This document shows, in pieces, positions 1 to 33,283 of a stretch of 64,000 nt of DNA. The notes beneath the pieces were generated by a model that was given only the letters and a program-made list of their open reading frames with translations, was not told the DNA's origin and made no database searches. The first letter of the stretch is position 1, and every line of letters begins with the position of its first letter. A program made the translations under genes and the position numbers. Source of the stretch: Holothuria scabra (taxonomy: Eukaryota; Echinodermata; Holothuroidea; Aspidochirotida; Holothuriidae); assembly GCA_037179385.1 (NCBI GenBank), contig CM074195.1:27980222-28044221 (forward strand), given 5' to 3'.

Positions 1-1690
1 ACTTAAAGGTTTGTTGCCTCCACAAATACGATTAATGTTAATTCTTGGTTTAAACTTTATTCAGTTTGTAAAATGGTCAATATGTGATAAATTTGGTGAA
101 GCTTCAGTTCTCTCATAAGTCTTAATGCTTTCACATCGATCGCATATCCAAGTACGTTTTATGACATTTTTGTTACGTTTAGGTGACTTACATGCGAAGT
201 AGTGCCATCCTCGAAAAATCTTGAACAGTTGTATTTCAGTTATATTCAAGAGAGGCAATAACGAATGCGCGCGAAGAGCGCTGAAATTTTGCATATAGCA
301 TTTCTGTAGTTAAGCTTGTCCTGAGAGTCTGCATTGAGTCAGGTTCAATTTCCCATCAAAGTTAATATGCGAATTACAAGGAGAGTCTTCTACCTGATAA
401 CTTGTGAAGGGCTGCTAGCTTTTCCTGGCGTGCTTCTCCGACATTTATGGCCAGGAAGTAGTGATATAGTACAACATGAGGGGAAAGTACTAGTGTTAAG
501 CGCGCGGAAAGAGAGAAAATTGTGATAGGGAGGACCATTGGGGAAGAACGTGATCGAAGTAAATTCATGACTTGGTTTGGGCACTTCACTTCACTCCTAC
601 ATTTAACAAAGCTTGAAATCCTTCGGGAAAGTCCACGGGGACACGTGCCCCAATTTTCCCTATGGCGGTGTCACTGAGATATGAAGTGTTCACCGTGACA
701 AATGCCAGGCTGCAACGCAGGTCCAACGTATGCATTAGAACTGTTATGGAACCCATTTTACCGTTGCATAATATCAACGCTATTTAGACAGTATTAAAGG
801 CATAATACAGGCCCGGATCCAGATATTCCATAAAGGGGGATGACCTTAGAGGAAGCGGGTGATAGGGACGTACGATGATTCTCTGTCTGAATATCTCAGT
901 GGCACAGGAAGCAATACGAACGCTGGGGGTGGAACAATTTTGGGTTATGCACCTCTACCTACCCCAGATTTTGCAAGAAAAGTGTTCTTTTTTCGAAAAA
1001 ATGCAAACTTTAAGGTCAAAATCAGTACACGTATTTCGGGAATATGATATTGTGAGTTTCCCATTCAAGTTTAACTTGTGTTAAAATCATAACAGAGTCG
1101 TCGTCAAATTATAGCTTCACGGCGGTCATTTTAGTCCGCCTTGTTTGCCCCAGTCGGTGGAGACAATCTACGTATACCACGTACGCGTAACATGCTTTGT
1201 CCATGTATATAGGAATTCCGTGGTTCGTGCACAGTTCAGTGAGACTGTACATTGTGCTGTGCTTGTTCTTAGGTAGTGTAAGTTATTGGGATTTGTATTT
1301 CTGTTGCCCGAGGAAACTAATAAACAGCCATAGTTGATGTGCTCTGCTTACGTCAGATCGGGATTATGTCAGATCAGGATAAACGTCAGACGACGATACG
1401 GCAAGTTCGAACCATCCTCGCATGGAGAATCCTTGCTCCCCGACGGCATATAAAATGTTTTCGAAACTTTCTTATCTTCTGGAGACAAATTTTTGAAAAG
1501 TAAGAACTTATTTTGGGGAAAAGTTCAGTTCAGGAAGACATTTATTTCAATCTCTTACCATAATGTATAATACATAACATTTTGAGAGAGGTAAAGGTAA
1601 CGAAATTACGGTATGTAAGAAATCATGCTAAACACACCACAAAATAATTACTTTACATTACAAAACAAAACAAAGTAAGAGACTGAGGAG
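1..1690. other. Intergenic stretch, no recognised gene
   Basis: All reading frames here are short and none resembles a known family. A sequence beginning CAGGCCCGGATCCAG near 809 looks like a hAT-type transposon end, but I see no partner terminus. The only other structure is the dispersed repeat at about 941-1260, listed separately. Confidence 0.5.
941..1260 (-). repeat. Dispersed repeat, copy 1 (pairs with about 17040-17400)
   Basis: The reverse complement of this stretch aligns over about 300 bp with 17040-17400. Shared blocks include GCCGTGAAGCTATAA, GACTCTGT and ATTTTGACCTTA in the same order. Both copies carry a TGCTYTGTCCATGTATA block next to a short internal inversion around GTACA. 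No ORF is evident. Probably an interspersed non-coding element; family unknown. Confidence 0.6.
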
Positions 1691-1802
1691 TGGCAACTAA
1701 AAGCTCCTCGGAGCTTGTGGGTGTTGACATTCCTTCAAAACAAACAAAATAAGTGACAAAAGGAAGAGAAACACAATAACACGGAAGAACAAAGACGGAA
1801 GT

Positions 1803-2156
1803 TCAAAGGTAGTTTGCAATAAAATGAACTTTAAGCTGCTTTTCAAATGCATATGGTGTTTTACACTTAGTAACTTCAAAGGGTAAAGAATTCCATAATT
1901 TTTCTCCTTTAAATCGAAGACCAAGTTGAGATGACCTAGTTCTACAAAGGGGAGTGATAAACTGATTTGAAGTACGACAAGGGTAATGGCTATCACGAAA
2001 CTGAAAATGAGTACTAAATATTGACGGGGTTTTGTTATGTAGCCAGTCAAAAATAAAGAACCCGATATGATACCGATTTAAATCATAAATATTTAGAAGG
2101 TTAAGACTGTCGAAAAGAGGTGCAGTAGGATGACGATAGGTTGGTATCGTCAGCAT
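1803..2156 (-). pseudogene. LINE C-terminal region remnant
   Basis: The minus-strand frame includes RNSHYPCRTSNQ-like and GEKLWNSLPFEV stretches. These resemble the conserved C-terminal region found after the RT in many animal LINEs, where a Trp-Asn-Ser-Leu-Pro motif is typical. It joins abruptly to the RT frame just past the YADD box, so the segment between catalytic core and C terminus has been lost. Not a host gene. Confidence 0.7.
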
Positions 2157-3412
2157 AAGAAATTACATGAACATTATTACTAGCCCTGTGGAGATCATTG
2201 ATATAAATAATAAACAACAAAGGATCTAGAATAGATCCCTGGGGAACACCACAAATAATCGGCTTACGTACAGAATTTACATTGTTAATGCCAACATATT
2301 GGTAACGATCAGTAACATAACTTTTAAACCAAACCAGTGCAGTACCCCTAACACCGTAATGTTCAAGTTTGCTGAGTAGGATTCTATGGTCCAATGTATC
2401 AAAAGCTTTAGACAGATCCAGAAAAATGCCTGATGCATACTGATTTTTTCGAAGGCATCTGTTACTTTATTAGTGAAGTGTAAAATAGCTTGCGAAGTCG
2501 AACGCCCAGGAACCCAAATTGGTAATCATATAATTGATTTTGCAACAAAAAAAGAATATAATCGGGTAAACATTTTTTCAAGAACTTTGGAGAGACATGG
2601 TAAAATTGAAATAGGTCTGTATTTATTAAACGAATCTTTATCACCAGGTTTAAAGACAGGGACAACACGTGCAATTTTGAGAGAACTAGGTACAATACCC
2701 TTCTCTAACGAAAGATTAAAAAGATAGGTTAGGGGGTGCACAGGGAATGACCCACAGTTTTGAGGATCATAGAGGAAATTTCATCAAAACCAGCGGCAGA
2801 ATTTTTAAGAGAAAATATTATATTTAACACCTCCTCGCATGTTGCTGGACTAAAAAAAAGAACAGAGTCAGCAACCCGATTGGACAGATACGAGTTATAG
2901 CTACAGTGTGAGGGGGGAATCCCAGCCTGTGTAGCAGGACCAATGGCAGTAAAATAACTGTTAAAGATATTTGCAACATCGAAAGGATTCGAAACACTAG
3001 TTCAGTGGTGAATTAACTTATCAGGAGTAAAATCCGCCTTAGACAGATCCAGAAAAATGACTGATGCGTACTGATTTTTTTAACGAAGGCATCTGTTACT
3101 TTATTAGTGAAGTGTAAAATAGCTTGCGAAGTCGAACGCCCAGGAAGGAACCCAAATTGGTAATCATACAATTGATTTTGCAACAAAAAAGGAATATAGT
3201 CGGGTAAACATGAGTTTTTCAAGTACTTTGGAGAGACATGGTAAAATTGAAATAGGTCTGTATTTATTAACCGAATCTTTATCACCAGATTTAAAGACAG
3301 GGACAACACGTGCAATTTTGAGAGACCTAGGTACAATACCCTTCTCTAACGAAAGATTAAAAGATAGGTAAGTTGGGTAGCACAGGGAATGAGCCACAGT
3401 TTTGAGGATCAT
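2101..3412 (-). pseudogene. LINE reverse transcriptase fragments
   Basis: The minus-strand frames contain ordered RT landmarks: a fragment ending with KYRPISILPCLSKVLEK (present twice because of the local duplication), [36 protein letters not shown] and the catalytic YADD box at about 2130-2150. These are RT motifs of non-LTR elements. The frames are interrupted by several stops and frameshifts, so no functional enzyme could be made from this copy. Confidence 0.85.
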
Positions 3413-3664
3413 AGAGGAAATTTCATCAAAACCAGCGGCAGAATTTTTAAGAGAAAATATTATATTTAATACCTCCTCGCATGTTGCTGGACTAAAAAAA
3501 ACAGAGAGTCAGCACCCGATTGGACAGATACGAGTTATAGCTACAGTGTGAGGGGGGAATCCCAGTCTGTGTAGTAGGACCAATGGCAGTAAAATAACTA
3601 TTAAAGATATTTGCAACATCGAAAGGATTCGAAACACTAGTTCAGTGGTGAATTAACTTATCAG
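2409..3664. repeat. Tandem duplication of about 630 bp inside the LINE
   Basis: The block starting TTAGACAGATCCAGAAAAAT at about 2409 recurs at about 3038, and both blocks end with TTAACTTATCAGGAGTAAAA (about 3012 and 3656). The two units differ by scattered substitutions and small indels, so the duplication is not very recent or one copy decayed independently. It duplicates part of the RT region. Confidence 0.85.
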
Positions 3665-3758
3665 GAGTAAAATCAGTACCTCGACCATATAACAGGGTAT
3701 TAATTGAGCGCCACGTAGATTTCGTGTCCTGCGTGCTATTGCTGAACAAAGTAGTGTA

Positions 3759-4915
3759 CACTGTTAAAAATTTCTCTGTAAATTTACATAATTTTTATGG
3801 CAAATTTTTTTCCAACCAAATAATGTTTTTTTTACAGCCAGACTGTAATCATGAAAAAACATTAAATGTTTGTTTTTTCTTTACAGTTTTGCATGTAAAT
3901 TAGTTTACAAATGTCTACTGTAAAATCGAATTACAGAATTGTTCTGTTTTTTTTTTTTTTTTTACCTTAATTTTATGTGAATTTACAGCCTACTGTTTTC
4001 ATTCTCGGCGTTTTAATATTTGTTATAAAATCGCTTTTTTTCCTTTCATATGTTATTACGTAACATACACTTCACCATTATGTAGATCAGCTTATCAACG
4101 TAATGTGTCGTTACGAAGTTGTTTTCAATCAAAACACAATGAGGATGCTTTGTTGTCATATTGTTGTCAAGTAGACTGCTATCTCTAGGAACTTTGTAAT
4201 TGGAAAGTCACATTTTTTGTACAATATAATAATTGTTTTTAAAATAAATATGACAAAGAACGCAAATACATTGGTTGCAAACATTTCCAGACAAGGTAAA
4301 CAATAAGTTTTTTCACTTCCTGATTAAAAAACGCCAAAAAAGATATTATTCAAAGCAACAGCAATCCTTTTGTTAGCAAAATGCCTACAAAATAAGCTCC
4401 ACCCATTTATGCAAAGTGAGATATACGTCATAAAGTGGTAAATTTACAGACTCTTTCAAGTAAATTTGTGAAACGTTTTTAATTCGATCAAGTGCATGAG
4501 CGCCTGTGGCGATGAGTTGACATCAGTATACCAATTGTCAGTGCTCTGAAATTAGGGCCTTACAATTTCTTTTTACTTAAAAATGTGTGACAAAACACCA
4601 GTTGTATGATATTTATAACTAAGAACGTAATAACTAAGTATGCTTTTATAATAAATGTAAGTTAATTTTCAAACAGGGCCATAAATTTGCCAAAAATGTT
4701 TTCTTTTTAACTGAAACTTCGCAGAACGATGCATGTTATATATTGAAAATTTTCTGGCTATTTCTTATTTGTTTGTTTGTTTGGGCTTATTTTTGTTTCT
4801 TTTTCAGCTTAAAAACAAAATGAATGTTTGTTAAATGACAGTTTATTTATGTGAAATCAGAAAAATACAAAATACTGTTAAAATTTCTGTAAATTTACAG
4901 AAATGTTTAACAGTG
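3759..4915. mobile_element. TA-flanked non-autonomous DNA transposon, copy 1
   Basis: The ends are imperfect inverted repeats, CACTGTTAAAAATTT on the left and AAATGTTTAACAGTG on the right, bounded by TA on both sides (3757-3758 and 4916-4917). Several internal CTGTAAATTTACAG-type palindromes lie near the ends. No transposase ORF is visible in 1157 bp. A second copy at 45163-46404 has the same layout and an identifiable empty site. TA duplication suggests a Tc1/mariner-like or other TA-specific superfamily, but the TIR alone does not settle it. Confidence 0.85.
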
Positions 4916-5347
4916 TAGTTTCTTAGCCTGTCTGATGACAGGGGTAAGACGATTTCGAAATAGTTTATGCTCGTTAAAAGCAGCAGCAAACCGACAACCG
5001 GAGGTACCTTTTGAATAAACGATACTTTGTTTTACAAGAGTTGAGTATAGCTGGTGTGACCAAGTTCTTCGAATTTCGGTTATTACACTTTTTGGTATGG
5101 GCTACTCAAGACAATTATTTAAATGATTTAAGAATTTCTTATTGAAATTATTAAAGGTGATATCAACATCACAAGAATTCAAGACGTCTGCCCATGATTC
5201 GTTTTGAACTGTGGAGCGCAATAGGTAAAGACTGACAGGGTTGATGTCTCTTTTGAAAAAGATTGAATTTTCTCTCGACATATCAACGCCTTATATTAAT
5301 CAGCAAGGGTGAAAACGGGAAAAACGGGAAAAAGATCAGAAATATCG

Positions 5348-5965
5348 TCAACTATTACGCCAGAAACAGAATTTAAAGCAACATAAGGTATTCGTGAAAA
5401 TTACATCAAGCGGTGAGGCGGAGTGTGAAGTAACTCTAGTCGGTATACTATGAAGTGGGCGATAAGAGTAAGAATAAAAAAGGTAAACAAATTGGGTACA
5501 ACTGTTATCGGCCTGGTTAAGAAGATCACAACTGATATCGCCCATAAGGAAACAAGTCTTATTTTCGTTATTCAGAGAGTCAAGTAGAAGAGGGATGATG
5601 TCTAAGACATCGTCCTTAATACCAATTGGACAGTAAATAGTTCCTACTATATCAGGAGACTTTCGAGTGAAGACCTCCACAAAGGTAGACTCGAAAATAC
5701 CATCCACGAAAATACTAAAGTCTGGACGGGCTTTGTAGTTAAGCTCAGAATTAATGTATAAAGCAACCCACCCCCTCGTCTTGCTCTAGGGGCATGTTCT
5801 AAGTAGTAACATGGGATATTATAGACGGTATATCATGTTTCATTATCATTAAGCCAAGTCTCTGTAATTCCAATAAGTGAAAAAATTAATGCTTTACAGA
5901 CCTAAGAGAAATTGAGAGGTTGTTAAAGTTGCTATTTAGCGACCTAGCATTTACGTGAAACAAGG
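5348..5965 (-). pseudogene. LINE endonuclease domain remnant
   Basis: Reading the minus strand, an HVNARSLNSNFNNL-like start (about 5960) leads to GTIYCPIGI, then FLMGDISCDLLN and SASPLDVIFTN. These match the layout of the APE-type endonuclease of LINEs (the GDFN-like and final conserved blocks). The frame shifts at least once. Coordinates cover the recognisable part only. Confidence 0.75.
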
Positions 5966-6480
5966 TTAAATTCTTATCCCAAATGTAAGGGTTAATATTA
6001 TTAAAAAATGATACTTGTAATACTTGCAACTGTCGATTAGGGAACCTTGCACAGAATTTACATCAGGATCAGCAGAATTTAAGGGAGAATCATTGTCATT
6101 GTTCGTGAATCCAAGCTATGAAGCAATTTTACAAGTGGCACAGGGAATACCATTCAGTACACTAACAATAGGATTGACTGGGCAGTGATTGTGCCACTTA
6201 ATACCGGAAAAGCAAATACAACAGGTGCCTACAGAGTAATCATTATCTGCAAAACTATGGTATGTTATTCTTAAAACAAAGTTTAGGGAAAAAGCACTGT
6301 GTTGGTCACTGTCTTTGATAATAAGTTGTCACATATGTCATACTTCCGACTGTGTTCCATTTTCAGAATAGGATAGGAAAGTTCCCCAAAATAAGATTTG
6401 TTTAAACGTGTCAACATTTCCTTGCTAGGGGGTTGCAATATGTGGAGCGCAAAGCTCGCAGAAGATGTCCCTATCAAGAG

Positions 6481-7243
6481 AATTATCTAAAAAAATATGC
6501 TTGTAAAATGCAGTTGTTCGGTGTCGCTAGTTTGTACTTTACGATCTGATGTCACATAAAGGCTAGCAAATTTCCAGATTTTACAGAGCCAGAGTCTGGC
6601 CCTTCCCGGCGGTAGATTGCGTCGCTTTTGAATTTGCATGCATATGGCGTCGACTAAATCGGAGTCGTCGATAGTAAAATGCAGCTTGAAAATCTACGCC
6701 ATTGCCTTTACAGTGTTTCTGTAACGTATAAGCGGTTTTAAACATCATTTATATATATCTGTAAGAAATCTTTCTGTCAGTCTTTTTTCAGTGCACGTAA
6801 ATACCACTTAAAGGTATACACAACCCCGGAAATTTTAGGGGGAGGGGCTTGAATCCTTTTTTGGGGGGAGGAGGTTGAATCTCCAAAGCTCCCATCATTT
6901 ATGGTACCAACATAAATGCATCTCCGGACTGTAATCCTGGACAATATCTATCGGTAAGTTTACTTCTTGAACCATGTTATCCAAAACATTCCCTTTCTGA
7001 ACAAAACAATTTTTCTGGTGGGAATGCTAAAAGAGAACGTTATTAACTGTTATCTAGTTGTCTAAGAAAATAGATTCAAGTACTGGTCGTATTAAAATGT
7101 GCATGGGTATTGTGTGGATAGAAATTGTTCAAGAGGGATTTTTTCTGCTATAATTATGTCTCCATTCATTGTATATTCACTAGGTCCAACAAGTATCGAT
7201 ACTGAGTGCTTCACTTATTCCTTTTTATACTGCTTTCACCCAG
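6481..7243. other. Region upstream of gene A
   Basis: No ORF of note. The last ~50 bp (about 7197-7243) resemble the same position upstream of gene B (about 49044-49090), including ATACT, TGCTTCACTTATTC-like blocks and a pyrimidine-rich run ending CACCCAG. This marks the conserved boundary of the duplicated gene. I cannot identify a TATA box or start site. Confidence 0.45.
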
Positions 7244-7285
7244 GTTTTTGACTGTGTTGAACACAGCGGCACTTAAAACTTCAAC
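7244..7285 (+). promoter_or_regulatory. Gene A 5'UTR segment after a likely 5'UTR intron
   Basis: A pyrimidine tract ending CACCCAG at 7237-7243 looks like a splice acceptor. Exactly 42 nt then separate it from the ATG. Gene B has the same arrangement (acceptor ending CCCCCAG at 49090, 42 nt, ATG at 49133). The conserved spacing suggests a non-coding first exon further upstream that I could not locate. Confidence 0.55.
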
Positions 7286-28532
<21,247 letters not shown>

Positions 28533-28662
28533 GAAAACGATAATAGTGGTCCAGGTGGTGATGGGAAGTGATACGTATAAAACATCGACGTATGCCATAA
28601 AGATGACAAAGTTTCTGCAAAGAACGAATGAAGAAAGTTTTCCTTTTGCATTTGCTAAAATC

Positions 28663-28668
28663 AATAAA
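28663..28668 (+). terminator. Gene A polyadenylation signal
   Basis: AATAAA lies 131 nt after the gene A stop codon and is followed by T-rich sequence. It is the first canonical signal downstream, giving a short 3'UTR of about 150 nt. Confidence 0.65.
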
Positions 28669-28699
28669 TGCCTTTATCAATTTATACTTAATTTGGTTT

Positions 28700-30386
28700 G
28701 CGGGTTTTCAGTTAAAATTTGATAGTTTTCATCGAGAGATGATAAAGTACCTACCTGTTTATCAGTGAGTACCAGATTTTCCTCTCTTGAAATGATTCCA
28801 TGGTCTAGCCCTGACAGTGGTTCCCATGGTCCATTTTTCTTCCTGCGCAGCGAGATTTAAGCCTAACATAACACTTCCTGAAAAATTGTAGATTGAGTGT
28901 GTTTTTAATGTTTGGAAACGGACACTGTCAAAACAGAAACACCCCAAACCGGACCTGAAAAACAGATCTCTTTGAGTCCCCAGTCTTACTCACTCTCTTT
29001 ATCTGAGTCTATCCCCGTCACTTTTCTCATCATTTTACATTTCCAGTCCTCCCATTCCGGGCCCCTAAATTTGGGACCATGTGCTCGGGTCCATCTGGTT
29101 AATTTGAAATCCGAGCCTGCGTAATGGTCCATGCTAATCTGTCCCAGGTCGAAACGCCACAAAGGTGCTGGACAGAATAAAAGATATGATTGCTTTTTAC
29201 AGATAGATCATCCTTTCATGCTAGGATCAAAAAATATGTGAAAGACTTTGACAATTACAGCGTTACATTTGCTGACTTTGCAAGGCTGCCATTGGGTAGC
29301 AAGTTTCTGTTCAGCTATATTGAAACTGGAACATGCAATGAGTGCAGCAAATTTATTGCTTTTAAATACAGAAGCACCCTTGTTCTTCCCTACAGAGCTT
29401 AAAACTCATCCCGTCCTTTCCAGCTAAAAATGTTACTTTAGTGCAACCATTGGAAGAAAACTTAAATTGCTAGAGAAATGAGCCTATGTGTGATATATGT
29501 ACGGCTGAATTTCCATTTCCACACTCAGGTAAAAGTGTTAACAAAAGTAAATGCGTTGTTTATATTTTCAGCTTCGTTACGATCTTGGCAGTTCTCATAT
29601 CAATTTGTAAATTTTACACATATATTTTTTACTTTAATGGGCCTATGTAAAAATGCTGGAAATTACTTTTTGTCTGGTCATTGGTAAGTTATATTTAATC
29701 TCAGTAAGCCTAACTTTTGAATGAATGTGTTTTTACTTAAAAGTAAACCATTTTTTGTAGTATAAGGGTCCTTTCGTACACACATACAAACAAAAAAATA
29801 CAATAAAGCAACGGTTAAAATGCTGCAAATTAACAGTTCTCATCCTTTTTTATTTTTTCTCCACGGACTCAGTCCCACTCGCACATATCTTTCCTTTATC
29901 CTCCAGCCAAAAACTAACACGCCTTATGTCCTACCTCTATTCTCCTTTCATTCCGCTCTCCTATCATGCCTCCTTTTTAAATCATACTTTGTGTAACAAA
30001 ACCTTACTGCATACCTAACGTGTTTTCTATCCAGGGGCTTACATTACAAAGAAATAGAGCTCTAAACACAAAAGAAAGCCGCATAGTAACAAAATCACAG
30101 ATAACTTATTCCAAGAAAAGAACTAACATCTCACCAACAATTCACAAATAAAAGCAACCAAGATATTCCATTTTTGAGCTTACAGTAGTATTTGTATTTT
30201 GAAGATAAGTGAAGGTACTAAAACTATCATAGGGCCTTATGCATTGACATCACACTACGTCATTTTGGATGGTAAACGAAAGCAGTGACTAGCGCTTCCT
30301 ATGCGGTGAACAGATCAGTTTCGCTTTTGTTGGTTAAAATGTGCAATGATACGGTACACCTCCTGTGTCGTGGCATCAGATTTTAT
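28700..30386. other. Intergenic stretch after gene A, nothing recognised
   Basis: Several short frames occur, for example 29190-29402 plus, but none shows a known motif or splice-supported structure. No clear repeat termini either. Confidence 0.4.
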
Positions 30387-31163
30387 GGAACGCGTTTCAC
30401 GCAAATTTTGTTAGTAACGTCGTCATTGGTAGTAACGGCGTTGTACATTGGGTTAACAACGACGTGATTATCATTAACAGCGTAGTAAATTTTGGTACCC
30501 CTGCGAAATTTTAAGTAACCACGTGCTAAATTTCGTTAACAGCGGCGTTCGCTGCTGTTGTTCACTATCTTCTGCTTGGTCTTAGAGCCCTTAAATCGTA
30601 AATGAATCGGTCAATGAATACAGGTATCCACTCATTATTTTGTCACTGTTCTTATGTAACTTTAGACTGTCATAATTCAATCACAACAGAAAAATCAAAG
30701 CCAAAGTGGAAGTATTGGTAAACACTGTGACACGACCCACCCAGCACCTTTCTATCTAAACGTCGCCATTGACTACAAGCGCCATTTAAGTTTACATGGT
30801 TACTACCGTTTACATCGGTGTTAATTGTATTTGCGGAAAATGGAACAGCGCCTCTACTTCTTGTTTGCACGTTGTTGATTGAAATTTCATATTACCTACA
30901 CCAGCGTTTGATCGTGACAAGGACGTTACCAACTTTTAGCTGGCTGTTGAAACCGACTACGCCTTTGTTAACCACTTGTAGTATGTGGTTACTTCTGATC
31001 ACGCCGCTGTTAACGAAATTTAGCAGGTGGTTTTCTTAAAATGCGGCCGTAGTTACCAAAATTTACTACGCTGTTAATGACAATCACGCCGTTGTTATCT
31101 CAATGTACAACGCCGTTGCTACCATGACGCCGTTTTTAACAAGATTTATGTGAAACACGTTCC
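30387..31163. mobile_element. Foldback element with ~180-bp inverted arms
   Basis: The left arm begins GGAACGCGTTTCAC and the right arm ends GTGAAACACGTTCC. The arms (about 30387-30560 and 30985-31163) match in inverse orientation over GTAACGGCGTTGTACATTG and ATTAACAGCGTAGTAAATTT. Both are built of imperfect ~25-bp modules around GTTAACAACGNCGTG. No transposase. Looks like a MITE or foldback transposon; target duplication not determined. Confidence 0.65.
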
Positions 31164-32041
31164 ATATCATATGCATGAAGTTTATTCATTACATGGTGAA
31201 AGTTGTGGGGTTAAGTAAAATCCGTCATCTTACACTAGAAAAGACAGGCACTAGAATTTTAAAGGAAAGATTTATTTGACTTTAAGGTCTCAGTGCCTGG
31301 CTTTGCAAGGAAAGAGGACAAAGTAACGTTTTGTGGAAGAAGTTACAAATAAAAACTGAAAGTTTGGGAGAATACGACATGTTTATATATTCATTGTATG
31401 GATATAGGCCCAAGGATGGTTCCTCTTTGATAACCCCCAACAATCTATGGCGCGCGAAAAGGGCCAACAAATATGATGATGTACCAAAAATATATGTCAC
31501 TGTACCAAAACAATACGTCGCCCAACCTAAAACACATGTCATTGTACCGATGTTACATGTCGTTGTACTAAAAATATACGCCACCGTACCAAAATGACAT
31601 GTCACTGTACCTAAAACATACGCCACTGTACCGATTTCATACGTTGAACGGAAGTGATGATGTATCTCCAAGGGCTGTATCTAAGGTAATCATATGCAAA
31701 TAGCCAGTACGGTGCACCACAAATGCCTTCAAAATTTCCACGTTCAAGCGCTGCATTCATGAACGTTTACAGTTGTCGACAACCCGTTGCAGTAACATAG
31801 GTTTGCAGTGTTTAACCAACGTTTGCACAACAGAATTCATTCATGCATTTAATGCCCTTTTTATGACCTTTCTCTCTATAGCAAGCAAGGAATGGTATGC
31901 ACTGCTGAATTAATTCAATAGGCCAGTAGAAGCAAGAGGCGGTACTGAAGCTGTAGTCACTGAAGGCTCTCAAGAATGAAAGATTATCTCCAGTGAATGC
32001 TTTAGGGGAGCACACCACCAGTAGCTTCTGCTACTGGTGGC

Positions 32042-33283
32042 CATGGGCGTCCGCAAGGGGGGGGGCAAGGGGGGCACTTGCCCCCCCCCCTGGAAAATCA
32101 AACTTCTGAAAAAAATAATTAAAAATTAAAATAAAAAAATTAAAAATGAATCATCAAAATACCTTCACTCACAGCGTCAGTTTTTACTCGTGAAATATGC
32201 GGACATTTGACCAGGAATAACAAAAGAGAAGATGGTGCAGTATGCTGAATAGTGAAATCGTAATTTGGGGACCATCATTCGTGATATCTATTGGAAATTT
32301 GTAATTGTAAAAACTATGTACTAGCCTAGTTGTCAGGTATGTAGTGTGCATATGGCATCCGACCATTGATGAATGCGTTGGTCTTGGTTTGGTCCCGTGC
32401 TATCTCAAGTGGTGATGCGCGGGTGTAACTTGGATATACAAGGTGAATACGGGGGTGGGGGAGGGGGTGTATGCATGGTTCATAATTAGGTAACAGACAT
32501 AGGCCTATATAGGCTGTTTGACAGTTGTAAGTTTTATCGTGCATAGGCGTGCGAGGACGTTACCGAGAGGCAGATTTCCCTTCAACAATTTTTTGCATTG
32601 AAAATTCTAAAAATCTAAAGATTACAGACATGAAATTCCTGTTTCAGGGCTGGGTACATGCAAATTATAACACTCGCCAAGTGTCGTTTCCGGCCATCTG
32701 GAGGGTTTGTTAGGCCCAAAATTTTCTTGTACGCTCCGCGCTCACTGATGGTGGCGCTCCGCTTAGATAGTGTACACAATTCAATCATCCATGATTTTCC
32801 CTTCAACAACTTTTTACATTGAAAATTCTAAATATCTAAAAATTATAGACATGAAATTCCTGTTTCCAGGCTGGGTACATGCAGCTTAGAACACTCGCCA
32901 AGTGTCATTTCCGGCCATCTGGAGAGTTTGTAAGGCCCAAAATTTTCTTGTACGCTCCGCGCCAACCGATGGTGGCGCTCCGCTTAGATAGTGTACACAA
33001 TTCAATCATCCATGATTTTCCCTTCAACAACTTTTTACATTAAAAATTCTAAACATCTAAAAATTACAGACATGAAATTCCTGTTTCCAGGCTGGGTACA
33101 TGCAGCTTAGAACACTCGCCAAGTGTCATTTCCGGCCATCTGGAGAGTTTGTAAGGCCCAAAATTTTCTTGTACGCTCCGCGCCAACCGACGGTGGCACT
33201 CCGCTTAGATAGTGTACACAATTCAATCATCCATGAATGATCTTGCCCCCCCCCCTTATAAAAAATTTCTGCGGACGCCCATG
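32042..33283. mobile_element. hAT-like non-autonomous element with 8-bp target duplication
   Basis: Terminal inverted repeats CATGGGCGTCCGCA (left, 32042-32055) and TGCGGACGCCCATG (right, 33270-33283) are perfect. CTGGTGGC flanks both ends (32034-32041 and 33284-33291). An 8-bp duplication with a CA-GGCG-type terminus fits the hAT superfamily. C and G homopolymer runs lie inside each end. The body consists of an A-rich stretch and three 221-bp tandem repeats, with no coding capacity. Confidence 0.88.
32581..33237. repeat. 221-bp tandem repeat, three units
   Basis: Units begin TTCAACAA at 32581, 32802 and 33023, exactly 221 bp apart. Each contains CATGAAATTCCTGTTT, GGCTGGGTACATGCA, TTTCCGGCCATCTGGAG, AAAATTTTCTTGTACGCTCC and GATGGTGGCGCTCCGCTTAG. 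Units 2 and 3 are closer to each other than to unit 1. A single diverged unit occurs alone at 52400-52560. Confidence 0.95.

Larger units (their letters stand above)
1697..6480 (-). mobile_element. Decayed non-LTR retrotransposon (LINE, CR1/L2-like), minus strand
   Basis: Read on the minus strand, the order is a possible Cys-rich N-terminal region (about 6250-5970), an endonuclease domain (about 5965-5350), a reverse transcriptase (about 3412-2100) and a C-terminal region (2156-1800), as expected for an APE-endonuclease LINE. Every domain is broken by stops, frameshifts or deletions. A TA-flanked transposon (3759-4915) sits between endonuclease and RT, and part of the RT is tandemly duplicated (2409-3664). 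The CR1/L2 assignment rests on overall look and domain order; a phylogeny could place it elsewhere. The 5' end near 6480 is an estimate. Confidence 0.8.

Noticed and set aside
2473..2727. An 84-residue plus-strand frame
   Set aside because: It is antisense to the LINE RT remnant and has no motif of its own.
32581..33237. Regularly spaced repeats that could suggest a CRISPR array
   Set aside because: The units are contiguous 221-bp tandem repeats without unique spacers, in a eukaryotic transposon.
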